Made by a program: the position numbers and the translations under genes. Below are positions 1 to 5,390 of a stretch of 9,647 nt of DNA, in pieces. The notes beneath the pieces were generated by a model. It saw only the letters and a program-made list of their open reading frames with translations, did not search any database and was not told where the DNA came from. The stretch is from Candidatus Methanophagales archaeon (GTDB lineage: Archaea; Halobacteriota; Syntropharchaeia; Alkanophagales; Methanospirareceae): NCBI GenBank assembly GCA_021161765.1, contig JAGGZZ010000186.1:1-9647 (forward strand), given 5' to 3'. Numbering within the stretch: position 1 is the stretch's first letter; every line of letters begins with the position of its first letter.

Positions 1-37
1 ACTTTTTAAGAAAATCCAAAACATAGCTTTTGCTAAT

Positions 38-59
38 TCTCATAGGCATCCCTATGAGA
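38..59 (-). terminator. Perfect 9-bp hairpin just past the operon end
   Basis: Arms TCTCATAGG (38-46) and CCTATGAGA (51-59) pair perfectly around the 4-base loop CATC. It begins 6 bases beyond the stop of the last minus-strand gene (stop at 65-67), where a transcription terminator or 3'-end stabilising hairpin would sit. There is no good U-run directly after it on the minus strand, so terminator function is uncertain. It could instead be a recombination or mobile-element end. Confidence 0.4.
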
Positions 60-64
60 CTAAA

Positions 65-310
65 TCAAAACACGTTTTTTAATTTGATAGAAAGTTTCGA
101 TTCCGGGAAAATGCCCACTATGAAGGTTTCTGCTTTCTTCAATCTCCTAAAAAATATCTTCCCTGTTTTGCTGTAGTAAGGATACGCTTTGTTTCTTATT
201 AGGAAATCTATCAATTCTTCTCTTGTTTGCAATATAGGGATTTGGTAACTCACTTCTTGTAGTTTTTCCACTTTTGCAGTGTCTCTGGTCTTTATTTTAT
301 ATTCGTTCAT
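65..310 (-). CDS. 81-residue protein with a RadC-like N-terminal leader
   Basis: Small basic protein of unknown function. Residues 4-20 (YKIKTRDTAKVEKLQEV) match residues 6-22 of the RadC-family protein at 4028-4705 at 15 of 17 positions. After a 33-residue block absent from that protein, the match resumes with FRRLKKAE and then stops, and the last 20 or so residues are unrelated. It has none of the JAMM metal-binding motif, so it cannot be a RadC enzyme. Its ATG overlaps the stop of the upstream gene as TAATG, so translation is probably coupled, and it is the last gene of the minus-strand operon. It is most likely a truncated duplicate of the RadC 5' end. A small DNA-binding or accessory protein is an alternative. 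The reading frame is sound; the function is unknown. Confidence 0.55.
   Translation of the reverse strand: MNEYKIKTRDTAKVEKLQEVSYQIPILQTREELIDFLIRNKAYPYYSKTGKIFFRRLKKAETFIVGIFPESKLSIKLKNVF
132..301 (-). repeat. Direct repeat copy A of the radC 5' end (partner 4620-4690)
   Basis: Two blocks match the radC 5' region. Positions 252-301 match 4641-4690 at 42 of 50 bases, and 132-148 match 4620-4636 at 17 of 17. The offset between the blocks differs by exactly 99 bases (33 codons) between copies. The two copies bracket the whole restriction-modification and DUF1016 island in the same orientation. Confidence 0.75.
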
Positions 311-1692
311 TATCCAATCCCTCTGTTTGTGATATTTTCCCCTTTTGATGCCCCGTTATTTCTCAATTGACCCAATCTTGACCCAATCTTGACCCAATTT
401 TGACCCAATTGACCCAATTCATAGTAAACGTTTCTACCTTTGCCTCTTCGTTTTAAAACATCTTTATTAACAAGCACCTCAAGGTCTCTCTTTGATGTCT
501 CTCTTGTTGTGTGGTTAATCTGCTGATACTCCTTGTTTGTTATTTTACCCTTTTCTTTCACATACATCACTGCTTTTATCTGTCTTTCTTTCAATTCTAA
601 TTCCTTCAGATATTCCTCGGTATAAATGTCCTTGTAAAGCCATACACTAAATCCGCCCTGTTCTTCTTTATAGTCGGGTTCGGGTAAATTTTGTTCTTTA
701 CATAAATCAACAATCCTTTTTGTTCCCGAGCCCCAAAGCTCAATGAAGCCAGCAAGATAAAAGACGTTAGCAATTAAGGGGTTCTTTGGATATGAGGAAT
801 GTTCTCGCTTGAGGTCTTCTATACTTAGCTCTTTTGGAAGTCCACCGGGATTCCACATCCATATCTTATCGTCATAAACCTTAATCTGAATCTCAGCAGG
901 GCTTAGATAGTCTTTATGTATAAGTGCGTTTATGACCGCTTCCCGGATTGCCTCGATGGGGTAGTCCCAGATGTCCTGGCGCACTATACCTTTTATCTCA
1001 AACTTCACACTCAAATGTTTTTTAATCGCCTCAACTGTTCTCTCCACTTGATTAAAAAGATTTCCTGCCGCAACAACCGTATCCAGGATAGTTGTAGAGG
1101 TTTTAAACCTTCCCACCCTTGTTTTGGCAGATATAAGAAATCTATGGGGTTCTCTTCCGAAAAGTAAAAGTCCTGCTCTCGTTATCTTACCATCTTCTGT
1201 TAGAAGCTCCCGATTGGTAAAAACCTTTTCCACTGAGTCAATATCGGATATACTTGGAACCCTTTTTCTGGCAAGATTCTTAAAGAGATTTACTGTGCTC
1301 ATGTCAATATCTTCAAAATTAGCATCGGAAGGAAGAGCATCCCACGTTTTCCCGAATTTCGAAATCAGGAAGTGAGCAAGTTCTGAACCGCTCATCTCCA
1401 CCGTGGTGCTTCCACTTCGTTGATAATACTTTCCGTTGTAAGATATTGGCATCTGTGAAGGCTCAATTTCCACAATAATTACCTTTTTACTATCAATTTC
1501 AGCACACTGAACCGATGGAGTTAGACCTAATTTTTCCCTTATCTTAGAGGGGATATCCTCTAAAAGCTTTTCCCAGTTATCAATTCCAACAACATTACGC
1601 TTGTCATCCCTGCCTAAAATAAGTTCGCCACCCGTTGAATTGGCAAAAGCAGAGAGAGTTTTTAGATGCAAATATCCGCTCACTGTCCTCAA
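310..1692 (-). CDS. AlbA_2 / HATPase / winged-helix ATP-binding protein (COG2865 type), 5' truncated
   Basis: Residues 11-37 (KTLSAFANSTGGELILG and on) are the end of the AlbA_2 (Schlafen-like, formerly AAA_4) DNA-binding domain. Residues about 240-330 form the HATPase module, with REAVINALIHKDY as the N-box, NPGGLP at 281-286 and GSGTKRI at 321-327. Residues about 368-425 look like a winged helix. Relatives are predicted DNA-binding transcriptional regulators, once annotated as RecG-like helicases, and often sit in type I restriction loci. The family normally begins with 30-40 residues including an EFK-type motif. Here an in-frame stop lies only five codons before the TTG start and those residues are missing, because the gene is joined to the 3' end of the upstream DUF1016 gene (overlap 1604-1692). 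The rest looks complete. The C-terminus is encoded by a short tandem repeat. Last but one gene of the operon. Confidence 0.85.
   Translation of the reverse strand: MRTVSGYLHLKTLSAFANSTGGELILGRDDKRNVVGIDNWEKLLEDIPSKIREKLGLTPSVQCAEIDSKKVIIVEIEPSQMPISYNGKYYQRSGSTTVEMSGSELAHFLISKFGKTWDALPSDANFEDIDMSTVNLFKNLARKRVPSISDIDSVEKVFTNRELLTEDGKITRAGLLLFGREPHRFLISAKTRVGRFKTSTTILDTVVAAGNLFNQVERTVEAIKKHLSVKFEIKGIVRQDIWDYPIEAIREAVINALIHKDYLSPAEIQIKVYDDKIWMWNPGGLPKELSIEDLKREHSSYPKNPLIANVFYLAGFIELWGSGTKRIVDLCKEQNLPEPDYKEEQGGFSVWLYKDIYTEEYLKELELKERQIKAVMYVKEKGKITNKEYQQINHTTRETSKRDLEVLVNKDVLKRRGKGRNVYYELGQLGQNWVKIGSRLGQLRNNGASKGENITNRGIG
367..417 (-). repeat. Five tandem TTGACCCAA units, spacing 11/11/11/9
   Basis: Units start at 367, 378, 389, 400 and 409. 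The first three carry a two-base linker (TC, TC, TT) and the last two are 9 bp. They lie inside the 3' end of the AlbA_2/HATPase gene. Because 11 is not a multiple of 3, the same unit is read in different frames, giving LGQLGQNWVKIGSRLGQ on the minus strand. Gain or loss of one 11-bp unit would shift the frame of the last ~20 codons. Confidence 0.85.
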
Positions 1693-2383
1693 GCAGCGTA
1701 TATCTTACCATCGTCTCGTTCTTATCCGAGCAAAGAATCAACCCGATAGTGGGATTATCACCTTCTAATTTCTCCTCTTTCTCAAAATAGCGAACATAAA
1801 AATCCATCTGCCCAATATCCTGATGCGTGAGCTTACCAACCTTCAAATCAATAAGCACAAAGCACTTCAAAACGTAATTGTAAAATTCCAGAACTTTTTC
1901 GCTGTCTTTACTTAATGCAAGCCGCTCGTATAAAAGAGAATTTATCTGCCGTTCCAGTTCCCTCGTGCTCCAATTATTCTTGACTGATTCCAGCATGTAG
2001 AAGTTCCTCGCTTCTTCTTTCCCCACCTTCAAAAGTAGGCGGTAATGAGTCCATGTCAATTCGCCACGCAGTGCGTGACTATTTGGAAAGGTCAGATAAA
2101 ATTGCCGCATATACTTCAAATTGCTTTCTGTGAACCCTTTCCCATAATCGCGTGTAAGCCTTTGTGAGAGTTCCTTAATCAGTGCCTTCCCATATTCCGC
2201 CCTCTCAGCCCCTTTTTGCTCTTCTTCAACGATAACCCTGCCTACCTCCCAGTAAGCCTGAACCATGGCAAAATTAACAGCACGGTAAGCGGTGCTGCGT
2301 GCTTTTTCTAATATCGCTCTTATGCTCTGGTATGTGGTATCTATGGATGACTGCTCCTTTAATGCAACGCGTTCTTCACTCAT
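1604..2383 (-). CDS. DUF1016 (YhcG-type PDDEXK) protein, nuclease core deleted and 3' end lost
   Basis: Residues about 20-160 are a good DUF1016 N-terminal domain: YWEVGRVIVEEEQKG, a FTESNLKYMRQFY helix, then NNWSTRELERQINSLLYERLALSKD. Family members then have about 75-85 residues carrying the first acidic residues of the PDDEXK site. Here VLEF (about residue 167, near 1885) runs directly into YNYVLKCFVLIDLKVGKLTHQDIG, so only the final D179-x-K181 of the site remains. The family-like sequence stops at IFASK (residue 241, near 1661). The last 18 residues are the start of the downstream AlbA_2 gene read in another frame. The ATG overlaps the previous gene's stop (ATGA). DUF1016 proteins commonly accompany type I restriction systems. 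As encoded, this one should not cleave DNA. Confidence 0.8.
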   Translation of the reverse strand: MSEERVALKEQSSIDTTYQSIRAILEKARSTAYRAVNFAMVQAYWEVGRVIVEEEQKGAERAEYGKALIKELSQRLTRDYGKGFTESNLKYMRQFYLTFPNSHALRGELTWTHYRLLLKVGKEEARNFYMLESVKNNWSTRELERQINSLLYERLALSKDSEKVLEFYNYVLKCFVLIDLKVGKLTHQDIGQMDFYVRYFEKEEKLEGDNPTIGLILCSDKNETMVRYTLLEDSERIFASKNSLCFCQFNGWRTYFRQG

Positions 2384-3003
2384 ATCTCAACACCCTCCAG
2401 TCTTTTCGCTATCTCTTCGCCAGAAGGCAGGTATTTTCGCAATTCCTCGGGCAAGGTAGTTGTGATTTTATAGGTAGAAACCCCGATAGGCTGAGTAGTA
2501 TCCTTGAGAGCGTACTCAACCACAATCCGATTTTTCTCTTTGCAGAGGATAATTCCAATGGATGGGTTCTCCTCCGCCAGTCTTATCGTATCATTTAATA
2601 CCGAAAGATAAAACTGCATTTTGATATAAAATTCTCGCTCCAGGTCGTCCTTGCACTTACTCATAATTAATACATTTTTTGTCCAGCTAATTTCTGCAAC
2701 CAATGGTTGCAGTTTTTTACTATCTTTATAGGTAAGGTAAAAATTTCTCACATTCCATAGATTCCGTTCTGAAAAGCCCTTAATTCCAGGAAATTCCTTT
2801 TGAAGATCTTTGGCAAGTCGTTCAACAACAGATTTGCCCCAACCTTCTCTATCCTGCCGCTCCACAATCATCTTTCCGATATCCCAATAGAGCGCTATCA
2901 ATTCCTTATTCACTGCCTTAAGCGCTTCGTACTGAGCCGACAGGATCCTTTCCTTTACGTCCTTAAAGAAAGATTGATAGTTGTCTGGTGTTATCTCACT
3001 CAT
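2380..3003 (-). CDS. Second DUF1016 (YhcG-type) protein, most of nuclease domain deleted
   Basis: A different DUF1016 subfamily from its neighbour. Residues 8-126 are the N-terminal domain (YWDIGKMIVERQDREGWGKSVVERLAKDLQ, the GFSERNLWNVRNFY helix, and EISWTKNVLIMSKCKDDLEREFY). Residues 129-207 are the extreme C-terminus (MQFYLSVLND, NPSIGIILCKEKN, VEYALKDTTQPIGV, LPEELRKYLPS). From recall of the family, about 130-140 residues normally separate these halves and contain the entire catalytic PDDEXK core. Here they meet at residues 127-129, near 2617-2625, without a frame change. Length is 207 against about 340 normally. The start overlaps the end of hsdM by 8 bases and the stop overlaps the next gene by 4. 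The call to family is firm; nuclease activity is not expected. Confidence 0.8.
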   Translation of the reverse strand: MSEITPDNYQSFFKDVKERILSAQYEALKAVNKELIALYWDIGKMIVERQDREGWGKSVVERLAKDLQKEFPGIKGFSERNLWNVRNFYLTYKDSKKLQPLVAEISWTKNVLIMSKCKDDLEREFYIKMQFYLSVLNDTIRLAEENPSIGIILCKEKNRIVVEYALKDTTQPIGVSTYKITTTLPEELRKYLPSGEEIAKRLEGVEI

Positions 3004-3625
3004 TTGGTCTCCCCTCCAGTATCTTTACCACATTCCCGGCTATCTTCACTTCCAATTCGTAGGCTTCGGCATTCAGCCGTTCCAGTTCTTCGTTTAGTGC
3101 ATGCAATTTCTCGCTAAAATCAAAATCCTCTTCCTCCTTTTCCGTGACGCCCACATACCTGCCGGGGTTCAACGAATATCCCTGGTCTATGATTTCTTCT
3201 AAGGTCGCCACATTGCAGAGACCGGGAATATCACAATATTTACCTTCTAGAAAATATTGTTCCATAAGTTTCTGGCTCCCTTTATCCGTTTCTATATGCT
3301 CTTCACGGTAAAGCCGCACGATATTAGCAATGAATTCTATCTGCTCAGGTGTAAATTCGCGGTGCGCACGGTCTATCTGCCTGTAAATACTGCGGGCGTC
3401 TATAAACAAAACTTTGTCTTTGCGGTTAGTATGCTTCTTTCCCCTATCAAAGAACCAGAGTGTGCAGGGCAATGTCACGGTATAAAAGAAATTATCCACG
3501 CCATTAACATTGAAAGGCGGATTTGCCATCACGAAGTCGAACTTACCGAAGCTGTTGTGAAAATCCTCATAGTAGGTATTGCCCTGCCGAATATCGCCGG
3601 ATAGACCATGAACAGCGAGATTCAT
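2996..3625 (-). CDS. HsdM C-terminal open frame (209 codons)
   Basis: Longest surviving frame of the broken methylase. It starts at an internal Met (MNLAVHGLSGDIRQGN), overlapping the stop of the preceding fragment. It contains motif IV (VMANPPFNV), then, after a deletion, NFFYTVTLPCTLWF, the YRQIDRAHREFTPEQIE segment, SLNPGRYVGV and a C-terminal coiled coil that normally contacts HsdS. If translated alone it would lack SAM binding. Confidence 0.6.
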   Translation of the reverse strand: MNLAVHGLSGDIRQGNTYYEDFHNSFGKFDFVMANPPFNVNGVDNFFYTVTLPCTLWFFDRGKKHTNRKDKVLFIDARSIYRQIDRAHREFTPEQIEFIANIVRLYREEHIETDKGSQKLMEQYFLEGKYCDIPGLCNVATLEEIIDQGYSLNPGRYVGVTEKEEEDFDFSEKLHALNEELERLNAEAYELEVKIAGNVVKILEGRPNE

Positions 3626-3816
3626 CTTGCAAAGACGTCTCCTTCAAGTGTCATGGGAATACTGGAGAAGGTTTTGAGCAGTGCGACAAGAACGTCATTT
3701 TCCAGCCGGTTATATGTTTTAGGAAGAACGTCTTTCAAGTCTTCATTTTCCATTTCAATGGCTTTCATTGCATCGTTAATCGCTTTACCAATGTTCTCTC
3801 CTTCTGGGAGATTCAA
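3622..3816 (-). CDS. HsdM middle open frame (64 codons, fragment)
   Basis: Begins at a TTG reading NLPEGENIG. The HsdM-like sequence extends upstream of this start in the same frame (NARFSYLL), which shows it is not a true gene start. It ends TLEGDVFAR then stop, where normal HsdM continues with the region leading to motif I. It is a segment of the pseudogene, not an independent gene. Confidence 0.5.
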   Translation of the reverse strand: MNLPEGENIGKAINDAMKAIEMENEDLKDVLPKTYNRLENDVLVALLKTFSSIPMTLEGDVFAR

Positions 3817-4031
3817 GAGATAAGAAAAACGAGCATTCTCTGGAAGTCTATTTCCTGCTCTGCAAGTGTGAATTTATAGTCGGCGAAACGTAAGAAAATT
3901 AAACCAAGGACGGGGACGGAGTATTCAGAAGATTTAAGCCGCGAATTAGCCCTGAGTTGGTCCGCTGCATTCCACAGCCTCTTTTCTATTTCATTTATCA
4001 TGCCAACCCCTCTTCTTTGAACATTTTTCAC
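3813..4031 (-). CDS. HsdM N-terminal open frame (fragment; true start 4001)
   Basis: The open frame can begin at 4031, overlapping the radC stop, but the family's start MINEIEKRLWNAADQLRANS is the ATG at 4001. HsdM-like sequence runs to FTLAEQEIDF; the last dozen codons are out-of-frame sequence from the next block. It corresponds to part of the HsdM N-terminal helical domain only. Confidence 0.5.
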   Translation of the reverse strand: MKNVQRRGVGMINEIEKRLWNAADQLRANSRLKSSEYSVPVLGLIFLRFADYKFTLAEQEIDFQRMLVFLIS

Positions 4032-4705
4032 CCCTCCTTCATCAACCCCGCATCCACAAAACTCATATAACCATCACCGCCTATAATAATATGGTCCAGA
4101 ACCCTTATACCCACCAAATCACACGCTTGAACCAACCGATTAGTAATCTCAATATCCTCCTCACTCGGCTTCGGCTCTCCACCTGGATGATTATGCACGA
4201 AGATCACCGCAGCAGCAGACCCCTTTATCGCCTCTTTTATTACTTCTCGTGGATGCACCACACTTGCCGTCAAGCTTCCTTCTGAAATTGTTATATCATT
4301 AACTATTTTATTTCTTCCGTCCAGCAGCATGACTTTGAACACCTCTTTCTTTAAATCCCTTAGATAAGGTTTGTAATAATTTAAAATAATCGCTAAAAGC
4401 TTAGCAGGGGAGAGATTTTCTGCACCGCGCTTTATCAACATCTCCCTCGGTCGTTCTTCCTCAGGCCAATCTTTTATTGTGGGTTTGTATTCCCTCTTCT
4501 TGCTTAGCTCTCCCCTGATATTTTCTCTGAGAACTTTGCAATCTTCTTCTGTTTGCAAGCCCAATTTTTCAACAGCGCCATTCTTTATTATTCCCTCAAA
4601 AATCGTATTCTCGTCTTCCGCTTTCTTCAATCTCCTGAAAACTTCTTGGAGTTTTTCCACTTTTGCAGCATCCCGCATTTTTATTTTATACCCAGGCTTA
4701 GCCAT
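4028..4705 (-). CDS. radC: RadC-family JAMM/MPN protein lacking the helix-hairpin-helix region
   Basis: The C-terminal MPN domain is complete. E121 (KKEVFKVMLLD) and H171-N-H173 with S181-x-x-D184 make up the JAMM zinc site, and LDHIIIGG follows. The N-terminal half begins with a charged leader (residues 6-30) repeated in the 81-residue gene at 65-310. RadC proteins normally carry about 60 residues of helix-hairpin-helix between LLAIIL and the MPN domain. Here LSPAKLLAIIL (to residue 108) runs straight into NYYKPYLRDLKKE, near 4376-4386. The family was once thought to act in DNA repair and is now mostly linked to mobile elements and defence islands; its biochemical role is unsettled. First gene of the minus-strand operon, with its stop just before hsdM. 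Retention of the active site while the DNA-binding part is lost is unusual. Confidence 0.88.
   Translation of the reverse strand: MAKPGYKIKMRDAAKVEKLQEVFRRLKKAEDENTIFEGIIKNGAVEKLGLQTEEDCKVLRENIRGELSKKREYKPTIKDWPEEERPREMLIKRGAENLSPAKLLAIILNYYKPYLRDLKKEVFKVMLLDGRNKIVNDITISEGSLTASVVHPREVIKEAIKGSAAAVIFVHNHPGGEPKPSEEDIEITNRLVQACDLVGIRVLDHIIIGGDGYMSFVDAGLMKEG
4620..4690 (-). repeat. Direct repeat copy B (radC 5' end; partner 132-301)
   Basis: It contains the 17-base block 4620-4636, identical to 132-148, and the 50-base block 4641-4690, 84 percent identical to 252-301. The two blocks are almost adjacent here but separated by 99 further bases in the other copy. It is part of the radC coding sequence. 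Confidence 0.75.
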
Positions 4706-4786
4706 TTGCTCACTCAGGATTTCTATCCAAAAGATTTTATATTTTATTTTTTCTTCTACATCAAAATAAATACGAAGGTACAGGAA
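4706..4786. promoter_or_regulatory. Divergent AT-rich promoter region
   Basis: On the minus strand AAAATATAAA (about 4736-4745) is a good archaeal TATA-like box about 35 bases before the radC ATG, predicting an mRNA start about 10 bases upstream of it. This is the only evident promoter for the seven overlapping minus-strand frames. On the plus strand, AAATAAATA (about 4765-4772) precedes the Mth938-like remnant, whose AGGAAATG carries a weak ribosome binding site. Confidence 0.45.
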
Positions 4787-4837
4787 ATGATCGACTCATA
4801 CGACTTCAGCAGAACTCTCGTAGATGGAAAAGCATAA
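4787..4837 (+). pseudogene. Duplicated 5' fragment of the Mth938-like gene
   Basis: Sixteen codons, MIDSYDFSRTLVDGKA, then TAA. They match the start of the intact gene at 5394 (INSYDFGRIVVDGKA) at both protein and DNA level. DNA similarity continues about 9 bases past the stop (GCATAAAGAAAC against GCATATACGAAC) and then ends. The fragment is a remnant of a tandem paralogue; the rest has been replaced by a peptidase fragment. Confidence 0.65.
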
Positions 4838-4871
4838 AGAAACAAAGAACATTTGTTTACAAAAACGTGTG

Positions 4872-5048
4872 ATGAAACTTAAAATTCCATATTTCAGGCA
4901 AGAGAAATGGTTCACATGTGGTCCCGCGTGTTTACGCATGCTCCTCACTTTTATCGGCATTGAAATTTCAGAAGATGAGATAGAAAGGTTTTTAAAGGCT
5001 TGGAGTATATTTAAAAATTGGATGGTAACATGCAAACGGAAATATTAG
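4872..5048 (+). pseudogene. C39-like papain-fold cysteine peptidase, N-terminal fragment
   Basis: From the ATG at 4872 the protein reads MKLKIPYFRQEKWFTCGPACLRMLL. It has the oxyanion glutamine Q10 and the nucleophile C16 in the Q-x5-CGPA arrangement typical of peptidase C39 domains (bacteriocin-exporter proteases and relatives). ISEDEIERFL is the usual following helix. The protein ends after 58 residues with a tail (WSIFKNWMVTCKRKY) that does not look family-like. The catalytic His and Asp, normally about 70-90 residues further on, are absent, so it cannot be an active peptidase. The 3' end overlaps the next gene by 19 bases. An in-frame upstream ATG at 4824 exists, but that extension comes from the flanking remnant. 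Confidence 0.6.
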
Positions 5049-5350
5049 AATCGGCGAGAGAATATCTGATAGAGAATTTTGGCAATCTGATATCCGCGGG
5101 AGAAATATATTTTGACAAAAGAAAAAATACGTGGAATGTGAAAATCATCGCAAAAACGCCAAAAGGGACTCTGCCGGTGGGTGAAATCCTTCTTGATTCT
5201 AAAGGAAACATAATTGAAGTCCCTACTAAAGAAACTTTGCTAAACGTCTTAAAAATGCGGCTGACGGAGGAAGAGGGAATAATAATAAAGGTTCATGCAA
5301 AAGACCTTTCGAAAATAACAAAGGTGATTAAAGATATCCAGGCGCTCTAA
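5030..5350 (+). CDS. Small hypothetical protein, 106 residues
   Basis: Not recognised with certainty. From the ATG at 5030 (MQTEILESAREYLIENF) the protein has a helix, then strands containing KNTWNVKIIAKTPKG and PVGEILLDSKGNIIEVPTKE, then a second alpha/beta part (LTEEEGIIIKVHAKDLSKITKVIKDIQ). The order helix, W-x-V strand, then VGE-x-LLD-x-x-G-x-I recalls PepSY-like domains, but this is only a resemblance. It has no signal peptide or membrane segment and is probably cytoplasmic. A TTG at 5018 in the same frame would add four residues. It overlaps the peptidase remnant and lies 40 bases before the Mth938-like gene, so the two could be co-transcribed. A TATA-like TATATTTAAA (about 5006-5015) sits just upstream. 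Confidence 0.6.
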   Translation: MQTEILESAREYLIENFGNLISAGEIYFDKRKNTWNVKIIAKTPKGTLPVGEILLDSKGNIIEVPTKETLLNVLKMRLTEEEGIIIKVHAKDLSKITKVIKDIQAL

Positions 5351-5390
5351 ACATCTTACCACGGCTCTGGCTGCTCACCAAAAATAATCT

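Larger units (their letters stand above)
2996..4001 (-). pseudogene. hsdM: Type I restriction-modification DNA methylase HsdM, broken by three deletions
   Basis: HsdM transfers methyl from S-adenosylmethionine to adenine in type I restriction systems. The native start is the ATG at 4001 (MINEIEKRLWNAADQL), 5 bases after an AGGGG site. Three reading frames then carry consecutive parts of one protein. The N-terminal helical region ends at about 3845. NARFSYLLNLPEGENIG to IPMTLEGDVF runs to about 3635. CKMNLAVHGL to the C-terminal coiled region ends at 2996. Family-conserved blocks are missing at each join: about 35-40 residues, about 60 residues with the SAM-binding DPACGSGGM motif, and about 65 residues between NPPFNVNGVD and NFFYTVTLP (an in-frame join near 3493). 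The catalytic NPPF motif survives. The first two joins change frame. No hsdS or hsdR is present in the window. Not functional as a methylase; sizes are from recall of the family. Confidence 0.85.

Noticed and set aside
367..417. CRISPR array
   Set aside because: The units are 9 bp with linkers of 0-2 bases, lie within a coding sequence and have no spacers or cas genes nearby.
2996..4031. Programmed frameshifting to make a whole HsdM from three frames
   Set aside because: Family-conserved blocks, including the SAM motif, are physically absent at the joins, so changing frame cannot restore the protein.
1604..4705. The missing blocks as introns or inteins, or encoded elsewhere in the window
   Set aside because: The blocks are absent rather than interrupted by extra sequence, and none of the missing motifs (DPACGSGGM, the RadC helix-hairpin-helix, the PDDEXK core) is found in any frame of the window.
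65..4705. Composite transposon bounded by the direct repeats
   Set aside because: No transposase or integrase is present, the repeats are coding sequence of RadC-like leaders, and no target-site duplication could be seen.
4553..4837. 94-codon plus-strand frame over the radC start
   Set aside because: Most of it is antisense to radC and low in complexity; only its last 16 codons are meaningful, as the Mth938-like remnant.
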